A stretch of DNA of 50,663 nucleotides from Candidatus Angelobacter sp. Gp1-AA117 (GTDB taxonomy: Bacteria; Acidobacteriota; Terriglobia; Terriglobales; Acidobacteriaceae). The notes under the pieces are model-generated. The model was not told the DNA's origin. It did no database searches and was given only the letters and a program-made list of their open reading frames with translations. Below are positions 8,768-17,012 of this stretch, piece after piece. Positions within the stretch are counted from its first letter, which is position 1. Each line of letters starts with the position of its first letter. A program made the position numbers and the translations under genes. The DNA is taken from contig QHVI01000032.1 in assembly GCA_003223515.1 (NCBI GenBank), positions 1 to 50,663 of the forward strand, read 5' to 3'.

Positions 8768-9130
8768 TCTCAAAGTTTTCTAATGTGATAGCCGTCACCC
8801 TGTGCGTGTGAGCAATTGGAGCCGGTCAACGCTGATGGCAGCGATAAGCTTTCTCGCACCCTCTCCTCGGTGGCGCATCCCGGCGCATTCGCCTGGAAAC
8901 GAGCAGTACTCGGCATAGTGTTCCTTGCATGTTCACTCAAGTACATGTACCTCTGGACCTTTTGTTGCCTGCGAATGCAGCTCTGTGGGAACTCTCTTGT
9001 TCAGAATGTGTTAGTTTATGAAGAGGTCCAAAGATTTTCTGTGCGGTCCGGATTCCAGGGGTTCATTGAAGTAAAACCCTGCTTGCAGTGCGTTATCTAA
9101 AGGGGTGGCCTCTTGGTAACGGTGGCGAAA
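8768..9130. other. Gene-free stretch upstream of ugd
   Basis: A 94-codon frame from a TTG at 8816 has no ribosome binding site and no recognisable domain, so I do not call it. A perfect 10-bp palindrome, GTACATGTAC, lies at 8941-8950. The promoter for ugd follows at 9131. Confidence 0.4.
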
Positions 9131-9159
9131 TTGTGTAAGGTCAACAATTTAGCTATGCT
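9131..9159 (+). promoter_or_regulatory. Candidate sigma-70 promoter of ugd
   Basis: TTGTGT (9131-9136) and TATGCT (9154-9159) are separated by 17 bp and lie 30 bp before the ugd start. An AAAAGGA ribosome binding site is at 9176-9182. Confidence 0.55.
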
Positions 9160-9188
9160 ATTCATTCTCACAGGCAAAAGGAACGCAA

Positions 9189-10799
9189 ATGAAAATTGCA
9201 GTTGTCGGATCGGGGTACGTCGGCTTGGTGGCCGCTGCATCTTTTGCGGAGATTGGCCATCAGGTCATCTGTGCTGACAATGACCTCCAGAAAGTTGCTG
9301 CATTGCAGGCCGGCATTGTTCCTATTCATGAGAAGTTTCTTCCAGAAATTATCAGCCGCCACTGCGGCGAGCGCCTGACCTTTACCACTTCGACGCAGGA
9401 GGCAGTGCGCGCCAGTGAAGTCGTTTTTATCGCCGTGGGAACGCCTTCTACGGAAGCAGGCGCTGCCGATCTTTCCCACGTGGAATGCGTTGCCCGCGAC
9501 ATTGCCAGAGCGATCAACGGATTCAAGCTGGTGGTGGAGAAGAGCACCGTACCGGTATACACCAACGAATGGGTGCATCGGGCCATGCTGTTGAACGGCG
9601 CTCCTGAAGGCCAGTTCGAGGTGGTTTCCAATCCTGAATTTCTGCGGGAGGGGACGGCCGTTACCGATTTCCTCTATCCTGATCGTGTGGTCGTCGGTTG
9701 CAGTTCTGAGCGGGCGGCGCAAATGATGTGCGAAATCTATAGCCCGGTGATCGACGGCACCTACGCCAACGAGCCCACGGCCATTCCGCGTCCGGAAGAA
9801 TCCCTGCTCGTATCGCAATTCATACAGACCAGCGCCAGAAGCGCTGAACTCATCAAACATGCCTCCAACGCCTTTCTTGCGATGCGGGTTTCCTTCATCA
9901 ATGCGGTCGCCAATGTTTGCGAGCTTGTGGGAGCCGATATAGAAGAAGTTGCCCGCGGAGTGGGCGCTGACAAGCGAATCGGCTCGCGTTTCCTGCGGGC
10001 CGGCCTCGGTTATGGAGGCTCATGTTTTCCGAAAGACGTTTCTGCTTTCAAGACAGTGGCGCAGGAGTGCGGATACGAATTTCGACTGCTCGACGAGGTC
10101 ATCCGCATCAACGAGGACCAGCGCCAGGCATTTTTGCGCAAGGTGCGCACTGCTCTCTGGACTTTGAAAGGAAAGCGGCTGGCAGTTCTGGGGCTGGCAT
10201 TCAAAGGCGATACAGACGACATCCGTGAGTCACCCGCAGTAGCCATCGTGAAGGCCCTGTTGGCCCAGGAATGCTCCATTGCCGCTTATGATCCTGCTGC
10301 CATGGAGCGCGCCAAGGTTGAGCTCGCCTGCGAAAACATCAGCTATGCCGATGGGCCTTACGAAGCCATGCATCAGGCCGATGCTCTGCTCATATTGACC
10401 GACTGGGAAGAGTTCACCAGCCTTGATCTTGCCCGCGCGAAATCCCTTCTGCGTTATCCCATTGTCCTTGATGGCCGCAACCTCTATGATCCTGAACTGA
10501 TGGCCGGCCATGGCCTGAGCTATTACAGCGTGGGCCGGACGGCTGTGGTTTCCAAACCTGTGGCAGATCCGGAAAGCCAGGTTCCTGTACAGAATGGCAA
10601 CGATATCCAGGCCATCAGTCCCAACGGCAATGGGCATAATGGCCATGCTGTCCACACCAACGGCCACAACGGCAATGGCCACCACAATGGAAGCCTGTCA
10701 GCGGCTGCCAAAGCTATGAAAGCTTCAGCCAATGGTGGCGCATCCACCAACGGATCCAATCACGCCATTCCTAAGAATGGCAATCACCCGCGAAAATAA
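9189..10799 (+). CDS. ugd: UDP-glucose 6-dehydrogenase with an Asn/Gly/His-rich C-terminal extension
   Basis: The enzyme oxidises UDP-glucose to UDP-glucuronate with two NAD+ for acidic glycans. The Rossmann motif GSGYVGLVAA is at residues 7-16, GTPSTEAG near 84, NPEFLREGTAV at 148-158, and the catalytic cysteine C279 sits in GYGGSCFPKD. The UDP-binding domain has LGLAFKGDTDDIRESPA near 334. The catalytic core ends near residue 458, about the normal 435-460 length. A further 77 residues (460-536) form a low-complexity tail rich in N, G and H (repeats of NGH and NGNG), unlike the family. It is monocistronic, between its own promoter and the next gene's leader. Confidence 0.95.
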   Translation: MKIAVVGSGYVGLVAAASFAEIGHQVICADNDLQKVAALQAGIVPIHEKFLPEIISRHCGERLTFTTSTQEAVRASEVVFIAVGTPSTEAGAADLSHVECVARDIARAINGFKLVVEKSTVPVYTNEWVHRAMLLNGAPEGQFEVVSNPEFLREGTAVTDFLYPDRVVVGCSSERAAQMMCEIYSPVIDGTYANEPTAIPRPEESLLVSQFIQTSARSAELIKHASNAFLAMRVSFINAVANVCELVGADIEEVARGVGADKRIGSRFLRAGLGYGGSCFPKDVSAFKTVAQECGYEFRLLDEVIRINEDQRQAFLRKVRTALWTLKGKRLAVLGLAFKGDTDDIRESPAVAIVKALLAQECSIAAYDPAAMERAKVELACENISYADGPYEAMHQADALLILTDWEEFTSLDLARAKSLLRYPIVLDGRNLYDPELMAGHGLSYYSVGRTAVVSKPVADPESQVPVQNGNDIQAISPNGNGHNGHAVHTNGHNGNGHHNGSLSAAAKAMKASANGGASTNGSNHAIPKNGNHPRK

Positions 10800-10828
10800 T
10801 TTCCTGCACCTCTGTCGCGCGCAGGATC

Positions 10829-10844
10829 TCTAACCCAAGTTAGA
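10829..10844. promoter_or_regulatory. Palindrome upstream of the sugar dehydrogenase gene
   Basis: TCTAAC-CCAA-GTTAGA forms a perfect 6-bp inverted repeat 41 bp before the GTG start at 10885. TAGAAT (10841-10846) could be a -10 box, which would place the palindrome over the promoter. No matching -35 is evident. Confidence 0.3.
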
Positions 10845-10884
10845 ATCATCCGTCTGCTCTTCTTACTGAAACAGGAGTGTTTCC

Positions 10885-12207
10885 GTGAAGGTGCATCTTT
10901 CTCTTTCCGTTTTATTGCTGGTTTCATTTGCCTTTTGCCAGTCGGCGGGCGGTCCTACTCGCAAGGTGATCACCGGGAAGGCTGCTTTTGCCGATTACAC
11001 GGAGCAAAAGCCAGGAATCTTTCGCAAGATTACCGTTGCAGACCTGCCTGAGCCGTTTGCAACCTCATCCGTGGATAACGGCCCTGATGTGGTGGAACGG
11101 CCATCCGGAGCGATGCCGCAAACCCTGCCCGGCTTCCAGGTGCAGCTCTATTCCTCCAACCTGCAAACTCCCCGCCTGATTCGTACCTCTCCCAACGGCG
11201 ATCTGTTTGTGGCTGAGAGCTATGCCGGCCAAATCAAAGTACTGCGAGGCCTGAATGCCGACGGCACGGCTCAGAAAACCGAGGTCTTTGCCAAGGGCCT
11301 GCATCAGCCTTTTGGAATTGCTTTCTATCCGCTGGGCCCCAATCCGCAATGGGTCTACATTGGCAACACTGATTCAGTGGTGCGCTTTCCGTACCAGAAT
11401 GGCGACCTCAAGGCCCGGGGCAATCAGCAGGTGATTGTGGCTGAGCTTCCGGGCGGTGGACGCCTGCGCGGCGGCGGTCACTGGACCCGCGACATTGCCT
11501 TCTCCAAGGATGGAAAGAAAATGTACGTCTCCGTTGGTTCCCGCTCCAACAATGACGATACCGATAACAATCCTGCGGAACTGCACCGCGCCGATGTTCT
11601 TGAATACAATCCTGATGGTTCAGGCTTTCGCATCTATGCTTACGGAATACGTAATGCCGTAGGGATCGCCGTCCAGCCGGAAACCGGACAGCTTTGGGGA
11701 TCAGTGAACGAACGCGATGAACTGGGCGACAATCTTGTTCCTGATTACATTACTCACATTCAGGATGGCGGGTTTTACGGCTGGCCGTGGTTCTATATGG
11801 GGGGCCACCAGGACCCCAAACATAAGGGCAAGCATGCGGAGCTGAAAAACAAGGTGATTACTCCAGATGTGCTCCTGCAGCCACACTTCGCCTCTCTGGA
11901 GATGGTTTTCTATGAAGGCAAGCAATTTCCGACGGAGTACCACGGTGACATTTTTGCGGCTGAACACGGATCCTGGAACCGCAAACGCCGCACCGGCTAT
12001 GAGGTGATTCGGGTTCCTTTAAAAAATGGGCGGGCAGCAGGGGAGTACGAAGACTTCCTCACCGGTTTCGTGACGCCGGAGGGCCGGGTGTGGGGGCGTC
12101 CTGTGGGTGTGGCTGTAGGAAACGACGGCGCTCTGTATGTCAGCGATGACGGGTCAAACTCAATTTGGCGGGTGAGCTATACAGGGACGTCGGCTAAGTC
12201 GAAGTAG
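10885..12207 (+). CDS. Secreted PQQ-dependent sugar dehydrogenase-like beta-propeller protein
   Basis: This 440-residue protein starts at GTG, with ACAGGAG at 10871-10877 as ribosome binding site. It has a signal peptide (MKVHLSLSVLLLVSFAFCQS). The mature region resembles the soluble glucose/L-sorbosone dehydrogenase family: LYSSNLQTPRLIRTSPNGDL, then GHWTRDIAFSKDGKKMYVSVGS, GIRNAVGIAVQPETGQLWGS, NERDELGDNLVPDYIT, and AAEHGSWNRKRRTGYE near the end. Such proteins oxidise sugars in the periplasm and pass electrons to quinone or cytochrome. PQQ synthesis genes are not visible. The last 14 bp overlap the end of the convergent aas-like gene. Confidence 0.85.
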   Translation: MKVHLSLSVLLLVSFAFCQSAGGPTRKVITGKAAFADYTEQKPGIFRKITVADLPEPFATSSVDNGPDVVERPSGAMPQTLPGFQVQLYSSNLQTPRLIRTSPNGDLFVAESYAGQIKVLRGLNADGTAQKTEVFAKGLHQPFGIAFYPLGPNPQWVYIGNTDSVVRFPYQNGDLKARGNQQVIVAELPGGGRLRGGGHWTRDIAFSKDGKKMYVSVGSRSNNDDTDNNPAELHRADVLEYNPDGSGFRIYAYGIRNAVGIAVQPETGQLWGSVNERDELGDNLVPDYITHIQDGGFYGWPWFYMGGHQDPKHKGKHAELKNKVITPDVLLQPHFASLEMVFYEGKQFPTEYHGDIFAAEHGSWNRKRRTGYEVIRVPLKNGRAAGEYEDFLTGFVTPEGRVWGRPVGVAVGNDGALYVSDDGSNSIWRVSYTGTSAKSK

Positions 12208-14536
12208 GCTCCAGGCGAAGGTCTCCGGCCAGCTCCATTGCCTTGGACTTGAGCGCGCGCAGGTCAAGTTTCCCGGTACCCAGGTAGGGCAGCGCGCTCA
12301 CCTGATAAAACTGATTACTGCGGGGCTTCCACAATGCGGGCAGATCCACCTGCGCCAGCTTTTCCAGCACTGGAGCGAGTTGTTCGGGTGAGAGTACATG
12401 CAGCACCACCAGCCGCTCGCCTTTCTTTTCGTCCGGCACAGCAGTCACGCTGAACACCTGCTCGGGGGCTTCAGCAAGCTCGTGCAGCTTTTCTTCAAGC
12501 TTGATGTGAGGCACCATCTCGCCGCCGATCTTGCTGAAACGCGTGAGGCGGTCGGTGATGGTGAGGAAACCATCTTCTTCCATGGTGGTGATATCGCCGG
12601 TTACGTACCAGCCATCGCGCAAAACCTCGGTGGTTTTTTCCGGACGCCCCAGATATCCCTTCATCACATTCGGCCCTTTTACCAGCAGCATTCCCGGCTG
12701 GTTCAAGGGAAGCGGTTCGAAGGTCTCAGGATGCACGATGCGCACGCTCACTCCCGGCAGCGGCTGCCCAATGGTTCCGCGCCGTGAAGCAATCTGCCGG
12801 AAGCCCGGTGCGCGATAGTCCGTGCCGTTGACGGCAATCACCGGCGAGCATTCTGTCGCGCCATATCCTTCCAGGGGACGAATGCCAAATGTGTCTTCAA
12901 ACGCGAGGGCGATACGCTCGGGCAACTTCTCAGCTCCCACCAGCACAACACGAAGGCTGCCGAAGTCTTCCGGCAGGCAGCGCCGCATATATGCTTGAAG
13001 GAATGTCGGCGTGGATATCAGGAAGGTGATCCGGTATTTCCCTACAAGATCGCTGATCACTTTGGCGTCCAGCGGATTTGGATGGAACACCACGCCGGTG
13101 CTATGCACTGCCGGCATCCACAGGCAAACCGTATATCCAAAGGCATGGAAAAAAGGCAGGATGCCGAGAAGCTTATCGCTGCCATCCAGCATGAATACCT
13201 GCGTCATCTGCCGGATGTTGGAGAGGATGTTGTAATGCGTGAGCATCACTCCCTTGGGTTCGCCGGTACTGCCGCTGGAGAAGATGATCGTAGCCAGATC
13301 GTCACTCACATGCGGCTGGGCGCGCAGCGCTTTCTTCAGCAGACTGTAAGGCAGCAGCCATGCATAGAGGAGAGCCGTCAATTTTTCCCCCAGGCGCGGC
13401 TTACCCAGCACGTCTTCCAACAGCAGCGTGCGCCCCGGTACTTCCATGTGAGGGAAGCGCTCCAGGAAGGCTTTCGACGTAACCACCGTCTGCAGGTTGC
13501 ACTGCCGCGCACACGACTGGATGACCTCATTGCTGGCGGTGTAATTCAGGTTCACTGGAACGCGGCCCAGCAGCGTGGCAGCAATATTGGTGAGCGCTCC
13601 ACCCACTGAGGGCGGCAGCAGAACGCCGACCATCTCCTGCCCTTCCCAGAGCGGCTGCAGTCGCCGCGCCACATACATGGATTTCACCAGGTACCCGCCA
13701 AAGCGCATCTTGGGTATGCGTCCATCGGCAGCGGCAAAACGCCAGGGGAAGCGGCGTGAGTTGCGCACAAAGGCGCGATCTAATGTCCGGCTGGCGCTGC
13801 GGTCTGCCTCGAAGGCCACGGTTTCCAGTTCCCGCACTGCCTGGCGCACTTCCACGGTGCTGCTGTCAGGTGGCCTGGGAACGCCAAAACTTACTGTCAC
13901 GGGAAAAGGAGTGCGGCGTGGCAGCTTCCACAGAAAACGCTGGCGCTCGAAACTGAAGATGCTCCCCCAGAGCCCGTGCAGGTTCACCGGGATGATGGGA
14001 ACATCCATGCCCTTCATGATGTGTTCCATGCCCCGGCGGAAGGGCAGCAGTTGTCCGGTGCGCGTAATCTGTCCTTCGGCAAAAATGCAGACGATCTCGC
14101 CTTTGCGCATGGCATCACTGGCGATACGGAAGGACTGGATCATATCGCGCGGGCGCAACTCTGAAGAGATTGGAATGGAGTGCATGCGCCTGGCGAACAA
14201 GTTCATCAGCGGACGCTCATAGATGTCCTTGAACATCATGAAACGTATGGGACGCGGACTGGCCGCCAGCAGCATCAGCACATCGATGAATGATGTGTGA
14301 TTCGAGACGAAGAGCGCGCCGCCGCTCCTGGGAATGTTTTCTTTGCCGATGACCTTGAGATCGTAGAGGGTGTGGGTGAGTATCCAGAGGAACAGACGGA
14401 CCGCCCATTGTGGCAACCAGATGACGACAAGGGTGCCGCATACGACCAGAATGGCCAGGAAGCTAATGACGGGTACGTTGATATGACCCACGGCGGTTAG
14501 GAATTTTACTATACTCCCGGAAGCTGGCAATATCAA
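12194..14536 (-). CDS. aas: Bifunctional acyltransferase / acyl-ACP synthetase (Aas-like fusion)
   Basis: This 780-residue membrane-associated protein has two enzymes in one chain. An N-terminal hydrophobic segment (about 20-55) precedes a PlsC-type acyltransferase with the H80-x4-D85 motif (NHTSFIDVLML) and FAEGQITRTG. The C-terminal half is an AMP-forming ligase with TIIFSSGSTGEPKGVMLTHY near 418, GYGATECSPV, and the GWYVTGDI adenylate motif. Family members re-acylate lysophospholipids and activate fatty acids on ACP. The MFS transporter domain of three-part homologues is absent. The annotated start is a TTG with a poor ribosome binding site; a GTG 15 codons later is an alternative. It converges with the sugar dehydrogenase, sharing 14 bp. 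Confidence 0.88.
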   Translation of the reverse strand: MILPASGSIVKFLTAVGHINVPVISFLAILVVCGTLVVIWLPQWAVRLFLWILTHTLYDLKVIGKENIPRSGGALFVSNHTSFIDVLMLLAASPRPIRFMMFKDIYERPLMNLFARRMHSIPISSELRPRDMIQSFRIASDAMRKGEIVCIFAEGQITRTGQLLPFRRGMEHIMKGMDVPIIPVNLHGLWGSIFSFERQRFLWKLPRRTPFPVTVSFGVPRPPDSSTVEVRQAVRELETVAFEADRSASRTLDRAFVRNSRRFPWRFAAADGRIPKMRFGGYLVKSMYVARRLQPLWEGQEMVGVLLPPSVGGALTNIAATLLGRVPVNLNYTASNEVIQSCARQCNLQTVVTSKAFLERFPHMEVPGRTLLLEDVLGKPRLGEKLTALLYAWLLPYSLLKKALRAQPHVSDDLATIIFSSGSTGEPKGVMLTHYNILSNIRQMTQVFMLDGSDKLLGILPFFHAFGYTVCLWMPAVHSTGVVFHPNPLDAKVISDLVGKYRITFLISTPTFLQAYMRRCLPEDFGSLRVVLVGAEKLPERIALAFEDTFGIRPLEGYGATECSPVIAVNGTDYRAPGFRQIASRRGTIGQPLPGVSVRIVHPETFEPLPLNQPGMLLVKGPNVMKGYLGRPEKTTEVLRDGWYVTGDITTMEEDGFLTITDRLTRFSKIGGEMVPHIKLEEKLHELAEAPEQVFSVTAVPDEKKGERLVVLHVLSPEQLAPVLEKLAQVDLPALWKPRSNQFYQVSALPYLGTGKLDLRALKSKAMELAGDLRLEPTST

Positions 14537-14564
14537 AGAGAGAGGCTTACGTTTAGCAGCGCAA

Positions 14565-14610
14565 ATCAGTTGAATCAGCGTGATCAGCGTGATCAGCGGT
14601 AAGGATTTGG
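14565..14610. repeat. 'atcagcgt' intergenic repeat
   Basis: Three near-identical 10-bp steps (aaTCAGCG, tgaTCAGCG, tgaTCAGCGG) are followed by TAAGGATTTGG. The same core, ATCAGCGGTAAGG-TTTGG, recurs at 27870-27926, and the ATCAGCGT core recurs at 40461-40500 and 43041-43079. Confidence 0.6.
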
Positions 14611-14659
14611 TAATTACTAACTACTAAGTGCTGAATACTTCCTGTATTATTTCGCCGTC

Positions 14660-15994
14660 ATGAAATCTCTCTTCTTTGTCTGTCTTTTTGCGTCCATCAG
14701 TCTGGCCCAGAGCGCGCCGGTGCGCTCAGAAGTTGAGTCGGTTTTTGCCGACGCTCACAACCTCTATCTTGATCTGCATCAGCATCCCGAGATCTCCTCT
14801 CACGAGACCCGCACAGCCGCTACTCTGGCAGGCAAGCTGCGCGCATTGGGTTATGAGGTTACAGAGAACGTAGGTGGCGCCGGAATCGTGGGCATTCTGA
14901 AGAACGGCCCCGGCCCGGTGGTGATGCTGCGCACCGAACTTGACGCCCTGCCGGTGGAAGAAAAGACCGGATTGCCGTATGCGAGCAAAGTCCGCACCAA
15001 AGATGACAGTGGACGCGAAGTCGGTGTGATGCACGCCTGCGGCCATGACCTGCACATGGCGTCATTGTTTGGAACGGCGGAAATCATGGCGCGGGCCAAA
15101 CAGTCATGGCACGGCACGCTCATGCTGGTCGGGCAGCCTGCAGAAGAGACCATTACCGGCGCCAAAAAGATGGTCGATGATGGCCTGTTTAAACGTTTTC
15201 CCAAGCCGGACATCGGGATTGCCCTGCATGACACCAATTTGCTGCCTGAGGGACAGGTAGGCATTACTCCCGGATTCGCCAAGGCCAACGCTGATTCGCT
15301 GCGCATCACCATCTATGGCAAAGGCGGCCACGGGGCTACCCCGGAGAAGACCATCGATCCGGTGCTGATTGCCGCCCGTACTGCGGTGACGCTGCAATCC
15401 ATCGTGGCGCGTGAAATCAAACCGGGCGACGCGGCGGTGATTACCGTCGGCTATATTCAGGCAGGCACCAAGAACAACATCATTCCTGACGAGGCGCAGA
15501 TGGGGCTTACCGTGCGCTCCTACAAACCGGAGGTCCGGCAGCACCTGCTCTCCGCCATTGAGCGTGTAGCCAAAGCTGAAGCGATGGCCGCCGGGGAAGA
15601 GCGCATGCCGCTGATCGAGAAGTATGAATCAACCGGCGCTGTCTACAACGATCCGGTGCTTACAAAACATCTGGCGGCCACCCTGGAAGCGGCTGTGGGC
15701 AAAGGCAATGTGATCACTGAAGAGCCCATCATGACCTCTGAGGATTATTCCTATTTCGTGGAGCAGGGCGTGCCTTCGTTCTACTTCACCCTGGGCGCCG
15801 CCAATCCACAGAAGCTGGCAGAAGCTAAATCTTCAGGCAAAGACCTGCCCAGCAATCACTCACCCCTGTTCGCGCCGGATGCCGAGCCAGCCTTGCGTAC
15901 CGGCATAGCCGCAGAAGTCATCGTCCTGCGCGACCTGCTCAAAGGCACATCGGCAGACCTGAAACAGATCACTGAGGCACGGAGCCATCCGTAA
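14660..15994 (+). CDS. Secreted M20-family amidohydrolase
   Basis: This 444-residue metallohydrolase cleaves N-acyl or amino-acid amide bonds. A signal peptide (MKSLFFVCLFASISLAQ) directs it to the periplasm or outside, which is unusual for M20D enzymes such as hippurate hydrolase and IAA-amino acid hydrolase. Metal-ligand motifs are LHQHPEISSHE at 39-49, LRTELDALPVEE near 90, HACGHDLH at 125-132 and GQPAEET near 157. The dimerisation domain carries GKGGHGATPEKTIDP near 223, and a final ligand is in SEDYSYF near 358. Length is 40-50 residues more than cytosolic relatives, mostly the leader and tail. The substrate is unknown; peptide or acyl-amino acid scavenging is likely. Confidence 0.88.
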   Translation: MKSLFFVCLFASISLAQSAPVRSEVESVFADAHNLYLDLHQHPEISSHETRTAATLAGKLRALGYEVTENVGGAGIVGILKNGPGPVVMLRTELDALPVEEKTGLPYASKVRTKDDSGREVGVMHACGHDLHMASLFGTAEIMARAKQSWHGTLMLVGQPAEETITGAKKMVDDGLFKRFPKPDIGIALHDTNLLPEGQVGITPGFAKANADSLRITIYGKGGHGATPEKTIDPVLIAARTAVTLQSIVAREIKPGDAAVITVGYIQAGTKNNIIPDEAQMGLTVRSYKPEVRQHLLSAIERVAKAEAMAAGEERMPLIEKYESTGAVYNDPVLTKHLAATLEAAVGKGNVITEEPIMTSEDYSYFVEQGVPSFYFTLGAANPQKLAEAKSSGKDLPSNHSPLFAPDAEPALRTGIAAEVIVLRDLLKGTSADLKQITEARSHP

Positions 15995-16000
15995 GGCTTG

Positions 16001-16062
16001 CCACAGGGTGGCGAGCCACAACTAAAACCTTTACCGCAGAGGACGCAGAGGTAACAAAAGTA
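16001..16062. repeat. Composite intergenic repeat: 'gtggcgagccacaac' plus 'cgcagaggacgcagaggtaacaaaagta'
   Basis: This starts 6 bp after the amidohydrolase stop. It contains GTGGCGAGCCACAACTAAAA, then TTTACCGCAGAGGACGCAG and GTAACAAAAGTA. The same order of blocks is found at 30880-30945, showing that the two blocks travel together. Confidence 0.65.
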
Positions 16063-16140
16063 GTTGATGTGTATTGAATTTGGAAGTGTCGTGAGTTTTC
16101 AGGATTCTCGCAGGTGACGTAAAACTGAAACTCATTTTAA

Positions 16141-16218
16141 GATCACCCGGTCACCCGATCACCCGATCACCCGATCACCCGATCATCCGATCATCCGATC
16201 ATCCGATCATCCGATCAT
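16141..16218. repeat. Tandem array of an 8-bp unit (gatcaccc/gatcatcc)
   Basis: About 9.75 direct copies of an 8-bp unit. The first five are mostly GATCACCC (the second is GGTCACCC), the next four are GATCATCC, and the last is partial. The block of C-form units followed by T-form units suggests growth by slippage from two ends. Four degenerate units of the same type occur at 38906-38937. It sits 86 bp before the next start codon. Confidence 0.9.
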
Positions 16219-16303
16219 ACAATTGCTTCCTTGGTACTGAACAATTAGGTTTATCCTTAGCAAGAATTCCATCTCTTGTCGTTCTACCGTGAGAGGAGAG
16301 ACC

Positions 16304-16732
16304 ATGTCACTGCGCTTGTTAGGTTGTGCGCTACTATTGATTTCGCTGGCCGCATTTAAGGTACAGGCCACACGTCCCACGCAGCCCGAAGTGAAAGCCG
16401 AGATGCCCAAATGGGAGTACAGGGTAACGAGGCTGGAGGGAGGACAATGTGCCGCCAACCTGAATCCCACGCTGGCTTCTTCTGGAAGCGATGGCTGGGA
16501 ATTGGTAACTTTCGAGCGCCTTCTGCTACCCGCACCCGCATTCCCTACTGATGCACAAGGCTCGCTGCTGATCAAGCCCGCCGCAACCGGCGCCGGACGG
16601 GAAAATAATCCTCCGACCGCTGATTCGTTTAGTGGGACCATCCAGATGAAGATGCCCGTGCCGCAACCGCAACCACGGCAAACCATAGCATGCCAACTGA
16701 TCTTCAAACGTCCGCTGCCGCCACAGCGATAA
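16304..16732 (+). CDS. Small secreted protein with DUF4177-like domain
   Basis: This 142-residue protein has a signal peptide (MSLRLLGCALLLISLAAFKVQA). The segment WEYRVTRLEG followed by LNPTLASSGSDGWELVTFER matches the DUF4177 pattern: 'W-E-Y-x-V', then an 'L-N-x-L-x-x-x-G-x-x-G-W-E-L-V' core. The tail is Pro/Gln-rich. I chose the ATG at 16304 because GAGGAGAG sits 4-11 bp upstream; a GTG at 16289 lies in front of that site. Two cysteines (in GGQCAAN and TIACQLIF) could form a disulfide after export. The function of the family is unknown. It stands alone between a tandem repeat and the prenyl synthase. Confidence 0.72.
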   Translation: MSLRLLGCALLLISLAAFKVQATRPTQPEVKAEMPKWEYRVTRLEGGQCAANLNPTLASSGSDGWELVTFERLLLPAPAFPTDAQGSLLIKPAATGAGRENNPPTADSFSGTIQMKMPVPQPQPRQTIACQLIFKRPLPPQR

Positions 16733-16892
16733 CAAGACTTCTTAGCCGCTGATCACGGTGAAGATCAACCATAGAAGATGGTGATGATGGATTTGAACAG
16801 ACGAAGTTGCAGGCTTTTGATTAGCTCTCAATCTCAGAAGGGTCAAGCAAGGGTCAAGCTAAGAGCTAAAAGCTAGGTACTAAGGGCTGTTT

Positions 16893-16946
16893 CACTGGCA
16901 GAAACATGCCCCGTCCCTTTTGAAGAAGGCATGTTCGTTGCCAGTG
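16893..16946. repeat. Long inverted repeat (hairpin) downstream of ispA
   Basis: Arms CACTGGCAGAAACATGCC (16893-16910) and GGCATGTTCGTTGCCAGTG (16928-16946) pair over 16 of about 18 bases with a 17-nt spacer. It lies 67-120 bp past the ispA stop. No T-run follows on either strand, so it may be a structured RNA end, a protein-binding site or a remnant of a small repeat element rather than a standard terminator. Confidence 0.6.
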
Positions 16947-17012
16947 ATCATTGGACGACGCGTCCGTACAATAAGAAGAGAGTTCCCAGGGGCAAAAAAG
17001 TATCAAATGTTA

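Noticed and set aside
8816-9100. 94-codon frame upstream of ugd
   Set aside because: It starts at TTG, has no ribosome binding site or domain, and the likely ugd promoter follows directly after it.
16141-16218. CRISPR array
   Set aside because: Units are 8 bp and contiguous, without spacers. It is a simple tandem repeat.
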